Source: DASPKW01 sp038244055 (GTDB lineage Bacteria > Planctomycetota > Phycisphaerae > Tepidisphaerales > Tepidisphaeraceae). Taken from it: a stretch of 6,217 bases of DNA. The stretch is taken from positions 1 to 6,217 of the forward strand of contig JBBRTW010000436.1 in assembly GCA_038244055.1 (NCBI GenBank), given 5' to 3'. Positions 5,238 through 6,217 of this stretch are shown here, piece by piece. Below the pieces are notes generated by a model. That model ran no database searches and was not told the origin of the DNA. It saw nothing but the letters and a program-made list of their open reading frames with translations. Position numbers and translations under genes: made by a program. The stretch's first letter is position 1, and every line of letters starts with the position of its first letter.

Positions 5238-5981
5238 ATGTGCCGCACTTTGGCCTTTTTTTCTGTCGTGGTCGGACTTCTTGGCGTATCCATCCCCGCC
5301 CTGGGACAGACGACGCGCCCAACCGATCGAACAGTTGCGCCGGCGGCTTCAAACTTCCTCAAGAGTTCTGAAGGCCCCGCGGTCGCGGTTACCACGCCCG
5401 CCGCAACTGCCGAAACTCCCGCCGTCGCCACCGAGCCCACCGCGCCGGCCGTGGATATGTCGTGGCCGCGTCAGGTTGAGGCGCTGGCCAAGACGATCGT
5501 CGATGGAGACCGCGCGGCCCTGGAAGCGATGCTCACCAGCCGGTCCGCCATCCGCCGCTTCGGCACTTCGCAGGCCGAGGAATCTTCGCGCATTATGGAG
5601 CGCCTGGCCAAGTCGGTGCTGGTGGGCCAGCACGGCTATCTTCATCCGCCCCTGGTGATGGCCGCCGACATCGCGGCCGACTTCAAGCGGTCCACCGTGG
5701 TCCCCGACAAATCCAAGTCGCGTTACCTCATCGATGATGACAGCGAAATGAAGCGCGCCAACGCGACGGCGGTGCAATGGGTCGTCGAGCAACTTGGCGC
5801 GACGCAGGGGACGCCGGTGGGTGTGATTATTCTGTGGACGCCCAAGCCCGCGCCTGTCGCCGGAGCGCCGATATTCGAAGCGACGTTCATCCTCTGCAGA
5901 GGCGAGGAAGTGGGAGCGCAGTCTTTCAAGATGAGCAACGTGGTGTACGGCACGCCGATTGGGGACGCGGCGAATCCGTAG
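5238..5981 (+). CDS. secreted protein of unknown function
   Basis: A 247-residue protein with a clear signal peptide: MCRTLAFFSVVVGLLGVSIPALG, then Q24 as the likely first mature residue (A-L-G|Q cleavage). Residues about 25-73 are a Thr/Ala/Pro-rich linker of low complexity. The folded part from about 74 starts with helices (WPRQVEALAKTIVDGDRAALEAMLT) and ends with probable strands (GVIILW at 195-200, EATFILC at 214-220). AGGAG at 5226-5230 lies 7 nt before the ATG, fixing the start. I do not recognise a family. The pattern DGDRAALEAMLTSR is loosely like the first helix of NTF2-like folds, but that is not enough for a call. By inference it acts in the periplasm or outside the cell. The gene is divergent from the AI-2E-family gene, so shared control is possible but not shown. 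Confidence 0.85.
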   Translation: MCRTLAFFSVVVGLLGVSIPALGQTTRPTDRTVAPAASNFLKSSEGPAVAVTTPAATAETPAVATEPTAPAVDMSWPRQVEALAKTIVDGDRAALEAMLTSRSAIRRFGTSQAEESSRIMERLAKSVLVGQHGYLHPPLVMAADIAADFKRSTVVPDKSKSRYLIDDDSEMKRANATAVQWVVEQLGATQGTPVGVIILWTPKPAPVAGAPIFEATFILCRGEEVGAQSFKMSNVVYGTPIGDAANP

Positions 5982-5999
5982 GTTGGTCAGTTGTTGGTT

Positions 6000-6024
6000 G
6001 CCCAATGAGCGTGCGCGATTGGGC
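6000..6024 (+). other. inverted repeat after the secreted-protein gene
   Basis: GCCCAAT (6000-6006) and ATTGGGC (6018-6024) form a 7-bp stem with an 11-nt loop, 18 nt after the stop codon. No T-run follows, so it is not a typical intrinsic terminator. It may still block or stabilise the 3' end of the transcript. Confidence 0.25.
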
Positions 6025-6072
6025 GCTGTTCGCAATCGACGCCGACCAGGGCGCCGCCTGAGCATCGTATGC

Positions 6073-6103
6073 CACTGGTAAGGTCAAAGAGCACTTACCC
6101 GTG
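6073..6103. other. inverted repeat just before repeat copy 2
   Basis: CAC-T-GGTAAG (6073-6082) pairs with CTTACC-C-GTG (6094-6103): nine base pairs, one internal mismatch, 11-nt loop. No T-run follows. It ends 7 nt before the interspersed repeat begins. Copy 1 has a different, shorter hairpin (CGCCTTCAAGGCG, 2977-2989) in the same relative place. Confidence 0.3.
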
Positions 6104-6110
6104 CCGCCCC

Positions 6111-6217
6111 TCATCTCCCCCAGGGCAATCGCATGTGGCATGAAGTGGGCAACAATTGCGGATTTCGGATTTCGGATTGTGGATTGAAATGCGGTTTTCA
6201 ATCCGCAATCCGCAATC
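6111..6217 (+). repeat. palindromic interspersed repeat, copy 2 (cut by window end)
   Basis: Matches copy 1 (2976 down to 2870 on the minus strand) over 107 gap-free positions with 14 differences. It has the same order: TCATCTCCCCCAGGGCAATC head, then CAATTGCGGATTTCGG, then 7-nt units. The hairpin closes at GGATTGAA / TTCAATCC (6181-6202), and the right arm is still running when the window ends. The small inner hairpin of copy 1 has decayed here (ATGAAGT instead of ATGCGAT). It lies 129 nt after the stop of the secreted-protein gene and points the same way as that gene. Confidence 0.85.

Overview
The window is a GC-rich bacterial chromosome segment, most likely from a planctomycete of the Phycisphaerae type. 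The lineage call is an inference. It rests on the alternative GlmU-like protein (short nucleotidyltransferase part plus left-handed beta-helix), on Thr/Pro/Ala-rich linkers of the TTQPATT and QTTRPT kind, and on widely spaced single genes separated by palindromic repeats. There is no rRNA, tRNA, CRISPR array, phage gene or transposase gene.

Layout. Bases 1-776 hold the 3' part of a 2-dehydropantoate 2-reductase gene (+). Bases 777-1200 hold a compact unit that looks self-contained: a possible promoter, a leader with two mutually exclusive helices, a Shine-Dalgarno site, a 59-codon gene for a small exported or membrane protein (945-1124), and a strong intrinsic terminator (1167-1197). An alternative GlmU-type sugar nucleotidyltransferase/acyltransferase gene follows (1269-2519, +). 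It has a TATAAT box placed so that transcription should begin at or next to its ATG. Convergent to it is a thiS-like sulfur-carrier gene (2569-2766, -). Then come a palindromic interspersed repeat, a large AI-2E/PerM-family membrane protein gene with extra cytoplasmic domains (3005-5014, -), a 223-bp divergent intergenic region, and a gene for a secreted protein of unknown function (5238-5981, +). The window ends inside a second copy of the repeat.

The genes do not form one pathway. Pantothenate synthesis, thiamine (or other) sulfur transfer, amino-sugar nucleotide synthesis and membrane transport are represented by single genes in separate transcription units. No operon partners (panB/C, thiG/F, glmS/M) are present.

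The most interesting parts are outside the long genes. One is the switch-like leader in front of the small gene. The other is the pair of 107-nt repeats, 87% identical without gaps and in opposite orientation. Each lies downstream of one gene of the divergent pair and points the same way as that gene.
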